Origin: Odontocerum albicorne
Lineage: Eukaryota > Arthropoda > Insecta > Trichoptera > Odontoceridae
Length of the DNA: 64,000 nt
NCBI GenBank assembly: GCA_949825065.1
Contig: OX463852.1
Span: forward strand, 15,831,689-15,895,688
Direction of reading: 5' to 3'
This document shows positions 31,675 to 43,030 of the stretch, piece by piece. Under the pieces are notes generated by a model. That model was not told where the DNA came from, made no database searches, and saw only the letters and a list, made by a program, of their open reading frames with translations. The translations under genes were made by a program, and so were the position numbers. How positions within the stretch are numbered: position 1 is the stretch's first letter; each line of letters begins with the position of its first letter.

Positions 31675-32520
31675 CTTCTGAAATACACTTTAAATTATGT
31701 AAATTAAAATCACTCTCAAGGAAATGTATAATATTAAATTAAAAGAAAATTATCTTTTAAATAAAATAGAATAACAGTTATTACAGTAGAAGGAGGAAAA
31801 GCTGTAGAATGACCCTCAAGAACTCAACAACATCTGTATTGAAAATATCCACCAAAACGGGCATGGCGTTTTCCAATTGTTATATTCTCACGATTGATGA
31901 ATTACTACGCGCATCTCTCATAGGTAAATCGCTATTGGTACAGTTGGATTGTAGAGGTTCCATGTTTTTCTAGCAGGAGTGTGAAAACTACAATAATTTT
32001 AGCCAATATTTTGGATTAATCACATATAGAAATATGAAATCGAAAAATAATAATCTTGTTTATCGATATTTTAAACAATGCAATACAAGAAAACATAAAG
32101 TGCTATAGGGTTTTCATGATTTATATGAGAAGCAAATTAAATCATATTCCATAGAGGGTCGGGGCTCATCTTGTACGACGCCCAGTGATTACTTCAGTGC
32201 AAAGAGAAGCAATTCAACCTGCATCACACGTGTTTTGCAACCCACATCTTGCACGATTTCCGATGGTATCATAAATAAAATTTTACTTTTTTTACAACAT
32301 TCCTCTTACTATTTGTCTGAAGATTGAAGATTTTTCCATACTGCATTAGTGGTGTCCGATACTATATACGACAGCAATATAATACAATACAAGCATTTTC
32401 GTATAACCAGTCGAGATATATTTGAAAGCGGAATAATAATGACTGATGGGTGACCCGGGCAGCGGATTGACCTGAATGGAGGCGTTTTGTAACATCCCTG
32501 TGTTTCACGTGGAACACATA
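31675..32520. other. AT-rich stretch, nothing recognised
   Basis: The region 31790-32260 is slightly less AT-rich, but no frame is open for long, and no repeat of the window is seen. A 102-codon minus frame at 32309-32617 overlaps the hAT-like end and is unrecognised. Confidence 0.3.
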
Positions 32521-32523
32521 GAA

Positions 32524-32888
32524 CTGTGGTCCCCAATATTTTTAGCATCGTAGTCCGGTTTAAAAACAAAAAATATAATGTCAGCCACTCCCTTCCCACA
32601 ATCCATCCCACTTTCACTCGAAATTAATAATAGTTTACTATTAAATTGTTAGTCAACCACCTACCTATTGATAACATAACCTACAATACACTATATAAAG
32701 TTTGTCTTGAAAATATAATAATTAAAGTATTTTTTTTATTAGAAAAGACAATAAGTCCTTTCTGTCAATTTCTACATTAATTGTTTTATATGTATTTTTT
32801 TTAAACTATCAATACCCGATTAATTGTGGCCCCTTCTAACCTCTGGTGACCTCTTGGGAATCACAAACTATTGGTTGGGAACCATTGG
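32524..32888. mobile_element. hAT-like non-autonomous element, low confidence
   Basis: The left end CTGTGGTCCCCAATATTTTT and the right end GGTTGGGAACCATTGG are imperfect inverted repeats of the CAGTGGTTCCCAACC type common in hAT elements. The 365-bp interior codes for nothing I recognise. I could not see a convincing 8-bp target duplication. Confidence 0.4.
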
Positions 32889-32889
32889 T

Positions 32890-33530
32890 ATGGAGTGTTG
32901 GTTGGATAAAAATCTTCTATACGAAAGGATGTTTAAGTTTGAACCTGTTTGTTATTATCTTGGAACTTTGATCTGCCTATCATCGAATCTCTGGGTTTGA
33001 TATATAAATGTTTTCTTACGTATTAGAGTTTAATAACGATAAATCAATTTATCCATCCGAAAGATATCTGACAATTTTGCTCGATCATGAGGATCTAATA
33101 CTTTTAAGGCATATTTTCTTATATTTTTAATATAACAAATTTAAATATAGTATTAATATAGATAATAAGGTAAATACAACACGCATTTGTATTTTAAGGC
33201 GTTATTTTATCAGCAAATTTCATCTCGAAGTATTTCGTTTAGCCCTAATTTCGTGTCATACCTTAAGCTCGTTTATTATTGCGTTTTCTCTCCGAAATTC
33301 GTAAACTCCTCGAGTTTCATTTTAAAATTCTTAAATTATGCGTTACAACTGGTTTTTCCGTTAGTAATAATTCCCTTGATTTTAATTCAACGATTTTCAT
33401 TTCCTTAATTTACCTTTTCAGGATTTCACAACTTTTCAGGAAGTGACTAAATTGGTCTATTTAACATCAAAGATTGAGCCATGCTAAAAACACTGTCAGT
33501 CTCTTTTTTATACGTAATCAGTTTTTTTAA
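32890..33530. other. AT-rich stretch, nothing recognised
   Basis: No supported feature. The 73-codon frame 33187-33408 is low in complexity. Confidence 0.35.
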
Positions 33531-33532
33531 TA

Positions 33533-34461
33533 TTAGGTCCTTACATATGAAATTGGCGTTTTGTTTGGGAGGAACATAAAGTTGATTTTTTTTTAATATA
33601 ATATATTTATTTAATCAAAGTATGTACCATTGCTATCTATGCACTTTTGCCATCTCATAGGTAGTTCATCGATCCCTTTACTAAAAAAACCATTCGGACG
33701 GGAATCAATAAAATCTTTGAAGTCGGTTTGGACTGCCCCATCGGAGTTGAATTTTTTCCCTTGCAAGAAGTTATCCAAATTTCGAAAAAAATAGTAATCT
33801 GTTGGGGCAAGGTCCGGAGAGTACAGTGGATGTCTTAGACATTCCAATTGAAGCTCTTCTAATTTGGTAGCCGTCTGTTGTGCAGTGTGTGGTCTAGCGT
33901 TATCATGAAGCAGCAGTGGCCTAGAGCGATTAACCAGCCTCGGTTGTTTAGCAGCTAGCTTTTCCATCATGGTTTGCAGTTGCTGACAATAGACATCTGC
34001 CGTAATCGTCTGGCCAGATTTAAGAAAGCTGTAGTGAACGACACCAGCACTAGTCCACCAAACGCTCACAAGTAACTTTTTTGGAGTCAATTTTCGCTTG
34101 GGGCATGGTTTGGCTGGTTCGGCAGGGTTCAGCCATTGCGATGAGCGCTTCCGATTATCATACAGGATCCACTTTTCATCACAGGTAATGATTCGATTCA
34201 AAATCCCTTCATTATTGTGCCGGTTGAGTAATGCAACGCAGCAGTCAACGCGCGTTTGTTGATTTGCTTCACTCAATTCGTGAGGTACCCACCTTTCAAG
34301 CTTTTTCACCTTCCCAATTTGCTTCAAGTGGATTAAAACAGTACAAATACTTGAGTAAATAGCTGTATAAATTTTAATTTGGAATTCCTAACCAAAGAGA
34401 AGATATTTGAGATCAAAGTTGCCAGTACGGCAAAACGCCAATTTCATATGTAAGGACCTAA
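33533..34461 (-). mobile_element. Mariner transposon, internally deleted, 929 bp
   Basis: Perfect terminal inverted repeats of 31 bases start TTAGGTCCTTACATATGAAA at 33533 and end at 34461. TA target duplications lie at 33531-33532 and 34462-34463. The single gene is on the minus strand. Full mariners are about 1.3 kb; this copy has lost roughly 350-400 bp from the 5' part of the gene. Identical TIRs and an open catalytic frame imply a rather young copy, possibly mobilised by a full-length relative elsewhere in the genome. Confidence 0.95.
33611..34327 (-). CDS. Mariner transposase, catalytic part (N-truncated)
   Basis: The 238-residue open frame is a Tc1/mariner DDE transposase, which would cut and rejoin element ends in the nucleus. 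WVPHEL (residues 13-18) is the conserved linker motif. The catalytic triad is D in CDEKW (about residue 50), D in LLLHDNARPHT (about 142) and D in YSPDLAPTDYYFF (about 177), with exactly 34 residues between the second and third, i.e. D,D34D. Family members have about 340-350 residues. Here the N-terminal paired-type DNA-binding domain is missing except for its last helix, since codons just upstream read TVLIHLKQIGK. Without that domain the protein should not bind the ends, so it is probably non-functional or at most a trans-acting interferer. The ATG used is simply the first in the remaining frame. Confidence 0.93.
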   Translation of the reverse strand: MKQIGKVKKLERWVPHELSEANQQTRVDCCVALLNRHNNEGILNRIITCDEKWILYDNRKRSSQWLNPAEPAKPCPKRKLTPKKLLVSVWWTSAGVVHYSFLKSGQTITADVYCQQLQTMMEKLAAKQPRLVNRSRPLLLHDNARPHTAQQTATKLEELQLECLRHPLYSPDLAPTDYYFFRNLDNFLQGKKFNSDGAVQTDFKDFIDSRPNGFFSKGIDELPMRWQKCIDSNGTYFD

Positions 34462-34499
34462 TATTTTTTATTTACATACATGAATGCTATCATGTCATA

Positions 34500-34925
34500 T
34501 ATTATATATTTTAGGGCTAGGTCGAGAGGGTAGATCTCTACGCTTTTATATCCATATATCTCGTTATACATGCTCTTCTTTTTTTTATACATATTTCAAT
34601 TCATTTTTTTTCTTTCCACTCATCCCAAGGTCTTCCTTTTCCTTAATATTAATTTATTCCAGACATAAGAGACTATTGGTTTTTCAAGTTTTTTGCAACT
34701 CATTATATCAATGTGGGCAAACCATCTTCAGATTAATTTCTTCTGCTCATGACATCCGTCTCTTACAATTTTTTTAATTTAAAATATCATACATTGTAAT
34801 ACCAGATATTCTACTTCGCAAAGTATGCATTTATTCAGCTCATATCATACTCTTTCAATTCCCAAGCTTCACTCTCATATGTCAAGGTTGATACAAGAAT
34901 ACCACTGCGCTCAACCATTTTTGAA
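34500..34925 (-). pseudogene. LINE ORF2 relic (tail family)
   Basis: The complement of GGGCAAACCATCTTCAGATT gives the RWF-x-HV region, and AGCTTCACTCTCATATGTCA is shared with the LINE copy at 42.9 kb. A degraded tail lies towards 34520. Stops are frequent. Confidence 0.45.
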
Positions 34926-35164
34926 GATAGTATGATTCATTGATTAAAAAAAACAGTTACTGTACCGGACAGGTACAAAGACTGTAGATAGGCACGTTGG
35001 TCGCTCAGATAATCGAGGTAGCGAATTCCGTAGCGAAGATCCAGTCGAAGAAGAAGAAGAAGAGCAGGGAGAGATTCCTCTCAGGCAGTCGAAGTAGGGT
35101 AGCGGGTCTCAGGTAAAAACACGGTAAAATCGGTATTACTGAGAATTATATTTTTCCAAATCGG

Positions 35165-35345
35165 GGGGCCCTCTATATTAATGGTCAGTCGGCCGTCACA
35201 AGCGTCCATTGCCCGCGAAATACAACAACTTTCGGGGGTTGGGCCTTGCTTACGCCGACTGGGCCCCGACCTACTCCGATCGCCCCGCCCGGCAAGTCAC
35301 TTATTCCCAGTGCGGTCGCGAGCGCGATCGGAGTCAAACAAACAT
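35165..35345. other. GC-rich island
   Basis: About 180 bases are very rich in G+C and CpG (for example GGCCCCGACCTACTCCGATC and GGTCGCGAGCGCGATCGG), in sharp contrast to flanks on both sides. A 65-codon frame (35181-35378) crosses it, but I recognise no protein. It could be the 5' end of a LINE or LTR element, an old CpG-island promoter or a recent insertion of foreign base composition. Confidence 0.5.
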
Positions 35346-35744
35346 ACATTCTACATAAAATACAACATTATTACATAGAATGAACAAATACAAGAACATA
35401 CATAGATTTACATGACAGGAACATATACAAATATAAGTCAACATTAGTTTGCATTACAAATATTAGGGTGAATTTCCCTCCAGATCTACACGGCATTGTC
35501 TATATCATCATACCACATACACACACACAAGGGTGACGCCACACGTCCGATACAGTTACATTAAGAAAAACAAAGTGCACCGTTGACCTTGTTTCTAGCA
35601 TTGATAAGTGTTTCAATATCTTTGTTTATTTGACCATCTCTTAAAAATCTATTTTAAAATTATACGTATATACTTGATTTTTGTATAAATTATGTCAGAA
35701 ATAATTATCGTATATCGTTGTCTACAGTCCTTCAACAACTCTTG

Positions 35745-35870
35745 TTACAGTCCTTCAACAACTCCATTTTGTACCTATATAATACTACTGTAAAACTTTC
35801 GTTGTCTACTGTGCAACCTGGCGGGCTTATTGCAACGTGAAAATTTCCTTCCACAGTGAAGGACAAACGT
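35745..35870 (-). repeat. SINE family A body fragment
   Basis: The complement of ACTTTCGTTGTCTACTGTGC and AACCTGGCGGGCTTATTGC equals the body end of SINE A (GCAATAAGCCCGCCAGGTT). A 16-base direct repeat TACAGTCCTTCAACAACT lies just before it. Confidence 0.55.
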
Positions 35871-36439
35871 CGATATAATTTGCTATAATAGTCATCATTA
35901 TCTACGTAATTCAATATATTGAAATAGTGTCGGCTTTTAAAAAATCTCAATTTAAAATACCCACATTTACATATACCTAGATGTTATTCCAACTGCTCAA
36001 AGTTCTTCCCTGCACAATTGACCTACCCTTTCTAGTTTGTTTTCTTTGTATTTTCTTTTATTCTGGATCGTTCGGTGAGTATTTTATGAACTTATGAGGC
36101 CGAATACAATATTGCTAACGGAAGTAACGATAAAAGCAAAAATTCAGACAGTGTTGTCGCTCTACATATTCACATGCGACTGTATATAAACCCATTCCTT
36201 TTTTCGCCAATCTCCGATATATCATAAGAACCTCGTACCTCAACATAGAACACAAGTGTTTACCAACTTGGCGATAGAAAGCATAATCTATACAGAAAGG
36301 TGATATAAAATTTAAATGACTATGATCACAGAATATTATTAAAATTTTGTTTCAGGATCATTGCAGTAACTTTTGAAGGGAAAACTGTAATTTATCTGAA
36401 CAGGACATTAAACCATGAAAGGGTTTGTTAGTAATAATT

Positions 36440-36812
36440 GGACCAAACCAGTAGAATTATATTGCACTTCCGTCCGGAAGATCGACGGTTCGAGCCCCGC
36501 ACTGTGGTACTCCCCTCGAACGACAGCCACTTTTTGCGCCTAGTATTCCGGAGTATAAGGATACCTATGACTTCAATTATATTAATTATTTCAAAAGAAA
36601 GAAAAAATATATATTACGGTGTGCTCCGATCGTCTCACTTAGGTGTGCCATCAGATCCAGTACAGCGGTGTTGCTAGTGAGTTTGCTGGTGTGCAACGGC
36701 TCACTCATTTAAAAAATAACAAACTCCATGACATAGCTTCACTTTCCAACTGAATTGACGTTGGAATGGTGAAGGGATCCTCGACTACGAGTCCCAACAA
36801 TGACGATTACTT
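36440..36812 (+). repeat. SINE family B copy
   Basis: It starts with TCGACGGTTCGAGCCCCGCA. Then come GTACTCCCCTCGAACGACAG, TATAAGGATACCTATGACTT, GTGTGCTCCGATCGTCTCAC and GAGTTTGCTGGTGTGCAAC, and it ends near GACTACGAGTCCCAACAATG. The head carries a box-B-like word. The copy is full length relative to the one at 6.4 kb. Confidence 0.7.
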
Positions 36813-36997
36813 CAGGGTCTATAGTATATCAAAAAGTTAAATATAGAGAAATATTTAGAATTACATATTCATAAATGTCTAACGATATAATTTTTTTCTG
36901 TAAATCACATGGTCACCTTTGAAGTCGTGTTAAATTTTTATTTTATTAATTAATTTATTTTAATATCTGAGTGTACATTTACGGTTAATTAATTGTA

Positions 36998-37040
36998 AAA
37001 TGGCAATCTCTTCCAATCAATCATACAATTGTTTCACAAG
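36998..37040 (-). repeat. SINE family A scrap
   Basis: The complement of ATGGCAATCTCTTCCAATCA resembles the GGTTGGAAGATATTGCCA block of the SINE A body. The scrap is very short. Confidence 0.3.
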
Positions 37041-37309
37041 TTTTTAGTCAAGTGTGGAGGATTTTCATTTTTGATATAGAGAAAAAAAACCATACAGTAC
37101 CAAAATAATAAAAACACACACAATGAAAATACAAGAAGACGAACATAAATTTTACATGGTCATCGATGGCCGGAAGAAGGAAAAAAGATTTGAAAGGATG
37201 ATAGAAAACAAGGAAAACACGCTTTGTTAATGAGGGATATATGACGTTTTTTAATTTGCTTTTTGAAACACGTCAACAAACTCCTCGAAGTATGAATCAG
37301 CATAGACTT

Positions 37310-37597
37310 TTAGAATATCACCAAACAGTTCCCTGCAAAGGAAACGTCACCTATTTTTTTAATTCCGACATCTCTGGCCATCATTATTATTATTTTCACA
37401 AGCTTAAACCATATTTTTAACCGACTTTTGAAAGGACCTTCTGCATCCTTGTGTAAAGCTTTCCTCGTTATCCTGAAGGAACACAGATCTCTTCCGGCGT
37501 GGACGATTATGCAAACATTTTCAGCCCGGGTTGTCTTCTTTCTTTTCTTTTTGCAAGTGCATTGCCTTGGCGCTCGAGCGATAAATTTAAATAACAT
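37310..37597 (-). other. Unrecognised 95-codon open frame
   Basis: The segment is less AT-rich than its surroundings and open on the minus strand, with a lysine/arginine-rich N-terminal half (KKKRKKTTR) and CIIVHAGRDLCS later. I know no family with this pattern. It may be a transposon scrap or a host exon. Confidence 0.2.
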
Positions 37598-37724
37598 TTT
37601 TTAGCCCAATGTCATCCCCGGGTGTACTTTTCAATAAAAGTTTTATTTGATATTTTCAATTTTTGTCAAACATGATTGGAAATAAAATTTTAGGTAATAT
37701 AACTCATATATATACCATCGCGAA

Positions 37725-37935
37725 ATTTCCCTGTTGGAGTAAGCAGAGAAGACAGAGCGTTAAACTTATGAGTATCTTACCCTTTACCTTTTCTTCTTTC
37801 ACAATTTCATTCGATTGTTCAATTATATTTTTCTCTGTCGTCCTCGACCACGATTATCTCTTATGCTTGCATTATAAATTGGTTTAGTTAGTATTTCACC
37901 ATTCATCCGTTCAACAAGTTCAAACCTAACCAACT
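37725..37935 (-). pseudogene. LINE tail-family relic
   Basis: The complement of GTTGGAGTAAGCAGAGAAGA then CAGAGCGTTAAAC gives the RSVLSAYSN-like tail. Upstream worn RT-side sequence matches the copy at 44.1 kb. Confidence 0.5.
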
Positions 37936-37939
37936 TACT

Positions 37940-39840
37940 CTTTTTCACCCCACTCACTGTGTATTATAAGTACGTTTAAGGCTGATCACACAATCCGTCC
38001 TCATAACTTACATATTGCATGTTCATGCACGGGTCACGATACACTTTAATTTTATTATTGTAACTTCGAACTATCTACAAATATTTTTTTCTCGCATATT
38101 GTGTGCCTGAAATGTTTGAAGCACAAAAACGTTTATTTAATAAAATATATAGCTGTTTAAATAATTTTGGCGTCACTTTGTGGAACTCCATAATTTATAT
38201 AAAATTTATTTTTATTTATTTATTATTATTCCATAATTATTAATTTATTTTTATTTATTTATTTATTTACACATGACAAGAAATATACACAATTGGCGAA
38301 AAAACAACAGGTAATTTGATTTGGACATACAATTTTAATGGATCTGGGTTTGTTGCCTTTCATTTGTCGTATCCCCAGTAAACTAGGCTTTTGCCTGTAT
38401 CTCACTGAGGATTAAAACTCTATTTTACCATAAACAACAATCCTAATGATTCATATCGTATTATATACAGTTCTTGACAACTCACATTATAATACACAGC
38501 AAGTGTTGAAATGCATTGTGATTTGCAATAAATAAAGTGCAATAAAATAAAGTAATCGTGTTTTAAAATTATTATTTTTTTTATTCTGGGTGTCGTTTTG
38601 AACATGTGTTTCCGGAAACGACCCCCTAACATTCTGAATAACGTCCCCCTAACATTCTGAATAACGTCCCGACCAAGTCAAATGAGATTAATAAATCCAG
38701 AGATAGATAACTTACCACGTTATCCCTGACGTATATCCGTAAAATCAATTTATATAAATTAGTAAAAAGAAAACATGAAATATCTTAATTTCAATTGAAA
38801 ATCTTGTCCCCGTAAAGCATCGTTTCAACACCCATACTCGTACATCTAACCGTTGTCTCTTTTCGTCCTGTCGCTGTAGTTGTTTTTCCTCCTCCCTCTC
38901 AAGGAGTGCATGTGTGATCCCATGTGCATGCATGTCTATGCATGTGTTTGAATGCAGTCTGTGGAACGCCACGCAAGTTTTATTTTTATTTCCTTTGTTT
39001 CCTCCTTGACATGTGTGAGCAGGAGTTACTGTATTCATGGCTTGACTCTGATACAAGTGGTCGCGGAGGATCGCGAACCTATCGCTAACTTAACTGGTAT
39101 ATTGATGCACGAGTTATATAAGAAAACAAGTCAAGTCGTTCTTGAGTTTCAGTTAATGATGTTATTTGGTGAAAAAAGTTGTTTTATGAAATTAAAAATA
39201 TGTTTAAGTTAGCTTACTTGAAATATAAAATTTCTGATATATTTCATTTCGTCTAATACGATTTTTTCGAGAATAAAAAATATATGTTTATTCAAATGAA
39301 TAATGAAATGTTTTTAGTAATTTGAAACGATCTAAAGGAAACGTAGGACGTCATCAGACGCAAGTAAACACTCCAGAGTAACGGTTCCAGAAAATATTTT
39401 GACGTATATTTGCATCAAATATCCAAGCCAAATTTATATTTATTTCTCTTTCATGAAATGTGTTGTCTAAAGAACGAGTTTGTGAAAATTATGGTAACTA
39501 ATGCTGCCAAATGAACTGGAAGGTTGTTGTTTGTCACAACTACAGTTACAGGATTTTCAAATACTCTTCTCATTAATTAATTTCAGTATTTTCCCGCTTA
39601 AAAATAAGTTATATTTCGATTAATAGATAGCATCTCCAATATATTGAAGTTTTTAGACTATTATATTTTTAATCAATTATGTTTTTTTATCGATGGATTC
39701 TTGGTGAAAATTCAGAATATTTATAGTGTTTTATTTTGTTTTTCTTATTTAGTAAAGAACTGTATTAGAATTGTAATGGACAAAATAAACTACACCAAAA
39801 TTAAAATAAATAATTTTAAAAGAATGTAATGTAGGAAGTA
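37940..39840. other. AT-rich stretch with few features
   Basis: It holds a 25-bp tandem duplication (38617-38668, CCCCTAACATTCTGAATAAC) and a TATTTATTTA-type low-complexity run near 38200-38270. A less AT-rich segment with repeated CATGTGCATGCATG words lies near 38915-38945; frames there (38745-39056 minus) have no recognisable domain. Confidence 0.4.
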
Positions 39841-39844
39841 AGAT

Positions 39845-39965
39845 AAATCGTAGGAGTTGTATTAGGAGTATAAATGTAGAAGAAGCGAAAGATGTGTGTC
39901 AGAAAGTCTAGCGCTCTGTCCTCTCTGCCTTCCTCGACATATAAATGGCGTGATGGTATGTACAT
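39845..39965 (+). pseudogene. LINE tail-family relic
   Basis: The plus strand reads NVEEAKDVCQKV, a stop, RSVLSAF, followed by TATAAATGGCGTGATGGTAT. It is a clear example of the conserved C-terminus and 3' end. Confidence 0.65.
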
Positions 39966-40562
39966 AACTTATTTTTCATCATTGGATGGGCCTTAAAGAA
40001 GTCTTTTTTATTTTTTTTGTATGGCTTACGATTTGAAATTATTTTAATAACATTTCAATTAATTAAGCATGAAAAAATGTTTTTAAAAGAAATTTTGTAC
40101 ATATTAATAAAAAATCAATCATATTTTTTTTAAATCGGATTTCATTCATGTTATTGTTCTCATCTTCAGGTCACAATAATAATAAACTTTAAAACACTTA
40201 ACTAATACAACCTAAATATTAAAAAAAACTAATTTATGGGTTGGATCTTTTATGAACACATGGTTTCATTTCACATCTTAATTGCGTCCCATCTTTTATT
40301 TATTTTGAGGGAATCTCGCAAAGAGCGGCACAACAAGCTCGCCCAGAATTGATTAAGTCCACATTAATTACGATAACTCTGCCAGTTTAAATTCGGTACC
40401 GTTTCATGACGACTTTCCTCCCAAATGTTTTGACCCAAATCAAGATTCTCAATGTTTTTTCACATATTTATTATGTTTTACTTTGTGATGTCAAGATTTT
40501 GTATTGGGTAATAATTATCTATTCGTTTAAATAATGCAATATAGTTAATGGAATAAAACATA

Positions 40563-40698
40563 AGACATTGTTTTTTTTCACTATATTTTTTTAGCATATC
40601 ACTATACGCATTTCGTTATCATGTATTTTATTAAAAAGACATTGTTTTTTTTTTCACTATATTTTTTAGCATATCACTATACGCATTTCGTTATCAAG
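40563..40698. repeat. Tandem duplication, about 72 bp
   Basis: AAGACATTG, a T run, CACTATATTTTTTAGCATAT then CACTATACGCATTTCGTTAT occurs twice, differing mainly in T-run length. Confidence 0.85.
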
Positions 40699-40737
40699 TT
40701 TTCTATTTTTGCTCCATTTATTATATATTGATTCATA

Positions 40738-40875
40738 TGGTACCCTTCAACATATCCCAATCAGTTATTTGAACATATTTAAAAACGGTACCGGGAGACA
40801 ACAGTGTATTTGGCCGTAATCTTAGTGCTTAGTACCACTTACCATGGAACTCATGTTTCGCTATCGCTCATGTTG
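40738..40875 (+). repeat. Dispersed repeat D copy
   Basis: TGGTACCCTTCAACATATCC, AATCAGTTATTTGAACATAT, GGTACCGGGAGACAACAGTG and CTCATGTTTCGCTATCG match the unit at 24.5 kb. Confidence 0.55.
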
Positions 40876-40944
40876 CCAATACTACATTGCACTTGAAAAG
40901 GCAACAATACTAGCACACATGTAACGCTAGGGAGTATCGGTGCC

Positions 40945-41035
40945 AAACGAAGTCTTTTACAACAATGGTATTCTCATTTTTTCGGGTGCTATCAGAAATC
41001 GAACCTGAAATCTCCGGGTGGAAGACAAGCATCTT
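40945..41035 (-). repeat. SINE family A head
   Basis: On the minus strand: GTAAGATGCTTGTCTTCCAC, CCGGAGATTTCAGGTTCGAT (box B), then TTCTGATAGCACCC. Confidence 0.55.
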
Positions 41036-41049
41036 ACATTGAATACAAA

Positions 41050-41290
41050 TTATAAAATGTTACATTAAAAACTGTAAGGAACAGGAGATAAAAGTTTTTT
41101 GTGGATTGGTGTAAAAGAAAGAAAGGAGTAGTGAGATGGTTGGACTCGTTGAGAGAATGAGTTGCTGAAGACTCACAAAACAAATATGTATGTCTGAAAT
41201 AAACGTAGAGCGAAGAATGGGTAAACGAAGGAAACAATGAAGAGAACAAATCTTTGCTTTGGAAAATTGTGTGACTTGTCTAAAACTATT
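41050..41290 (+). pseudogene. LINE fragment (RWFGHVERM region)
   Basis: The plus strand reads KGVVRWLDSLRE, a stop, then DSQNKYVCLK. This corresponds to LRWFGHVERM and the T-K-IY segment of the tail family, with substitutions. Confidence 0.5.
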
Positions 41291-41589
41291 GTACTATAGA
41301 TATAAAGCTTTAAATAAACATGTCAAGTTTAAGTTAAGTCGACACTGAATCCTGATAAATTGCGCGAAATGAAAATTGTTTGAAAATCTAATACATGTCT
41401 AACATACATAGGCTGGTGTTAAAAGTGAAAAATGTACAACAAATATGTTAGCTATCGATATACTCATAAATTAAACTAGTAAAAAAAATGGTTTCAACTT
41501 TTCTGATAAAAGAGTTACAAATTTTGGTTTGCTTATCTATTAATACTAAATTAATTACTTGGAAAGATTAATAGAGGAACAAGTAGGAA

Positions 41590-41710
41590 TTGAATAGTAC
41601 GTAAGAAGAGTTGTAGTTGTGTGGTCGAGCCATAAACCGTGAGCGCGTATAGAAATATGTAGATATTTGTTATCTCTGCCTATTTCAAAAGGAACAGCTT
41701 TTGACGGTAT
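41590..41710 (+). pseudogene. LINE tail-family relic
   Basis: CCATAAACCGTGAGCGCGTA-like sequence and TTATCTCTGCCTATTTCAAA resemble the family end, but it is strongly diverged. Confidence 0.3.
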
Positions 41711-41794
41711 ATATAAATATCATCATTCACTGTTATGAAATAATATTTTACACAATATACGAGTATATATATTTTTTTCGTTTTTAGGTGTTAA

Positions 41795-41895
41795 AAATGA
41801 TCCATTCTGTTTTTCACTTAAGGTCTTTTTAACATATTTCTGATTTCACTGTATACAACGAGTGTCAAGAAATATTATACAATAAAAATTATAAC
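41795..41895 (+). repeat. SINE family A body
   Basis: TTCTGTTTTTCACTTAAGGT, TTTTTAACATATTTCTGAT and ACTGTATACAACGAGTGTCA match the SINE A body. Confidence 0.5.
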
Positions 41896-42499
41896 ACGTT
41901 TTATTTGAATTATTTTAGTCACGTTCAATAGCTAGAATTTTTAAATAAATGGAAAATAATGTGGTTTAAAAATAAACGTTTATTTCTTAAAAAATAATCT
42001 TATTTTCGTGAAACATTTAAATATAATAATATAGTTTGTTATATGCGGAAAATATGTTTGCATATATTGGTATAAACGCATTTCATTTGATTTATTTATT
42101 CTACGTATATATGTATAATGTTTCATGTTGTTTATTTTTAATTTGGTTCATTTTTATAACTTTTAAATGTTTTTGTAGCCCTGTTTTGATTTCATCCAAA
42201 TTTTATTTCAGAGATAGCTATTTTTCAATCTCTTAAGTTGGATTGAGTAATAGTTTTGATAGAAAACAATTAATACTGGACCGGAGTTGATAAACATAAC
42301 ATTAATTACGATAACGCTGTATAAATTTGTTTCCATTAAGCTGGTATTTTTTTCTACATATCGCGAATCTAACAACATTCCTGGATTTAATTTGTCTTTT
42401 TCAATTATCTTTTTAAATCATAATTTATTATAAATGTCAATAAAACATAATAAACAAGAAACCTTAACACTGATCAAATAAAAACTAGAAGCATTTTTA

Positions 42500-43030
42500 A
42501 TATACGTATATTCATTCATACATCTTGTCATTCACAATCTTCTATTACCCATACTTCCCATTTTACCTTCTTCCAAAATCAGGTATTTTTTTTCCAGCTC
42601 CTTTTTTCCTCGGTCTAGCTTTTTCATGCACACCTTACACTTCTGAATTGTATACTCGCTTAGTCATTCTTTCACCATTCATTCTCTCAACATGTCCAAA
42701 TCATCTTAAAGCTCATTTTTTCATCTTACTTAAAACATTCATTTTATCCGTGCATTCATTTCTGTCTTCATTCCGCCTTCTTTCATGCATTAACACTCCA
42801 CAAAATTTCCTCAGCATTAATCTTATTCGTATCCTTATATCATCTCCACAGCATAAATCTCATTCTTATTCTTCTTCTTTCAAGTCCAAGTTTCACCTCC
42901 ATATATCAAGTGGGCACCAACATACTACATACTACGCCTTCCACTGTATGTTTATTCAGCTCCCTTCCGTATTTTTCAAGCCCATGTTTCACTCCCATAC
43001 ATCGAAGTAGGTACATACATTGTACTTAAA
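42500..43030 (-). pseudogene. LINE ORF2 C-terminal relic (tail family)
   Basis: The minus strand reads FGHVERMNGERMTKRVYNSE, V, stop, GVHEKARPRKK (about 42710-42590). This is the textbook C-terminal pattern of the family, followed by its tail towards 42520. Farther upstream (towards 43000) sequence continues with the post-palm region. The 161-codon plus-strand frame 42525-43010 lies opposite it and is not a gene. Confidence 0.7.

Noticed and set aside
38745..39056. 103-codon minus-strand frame as a gene
   Set aside because: Simple CATG-rich sequence and charged low-complexity peptide; no motif.
42525..43010. 161-codon open frame as a gene
   Set aside because: It is the opposite strand of a clear LINE C-terminus (FGHVERMNGERMTK on the minus strand).
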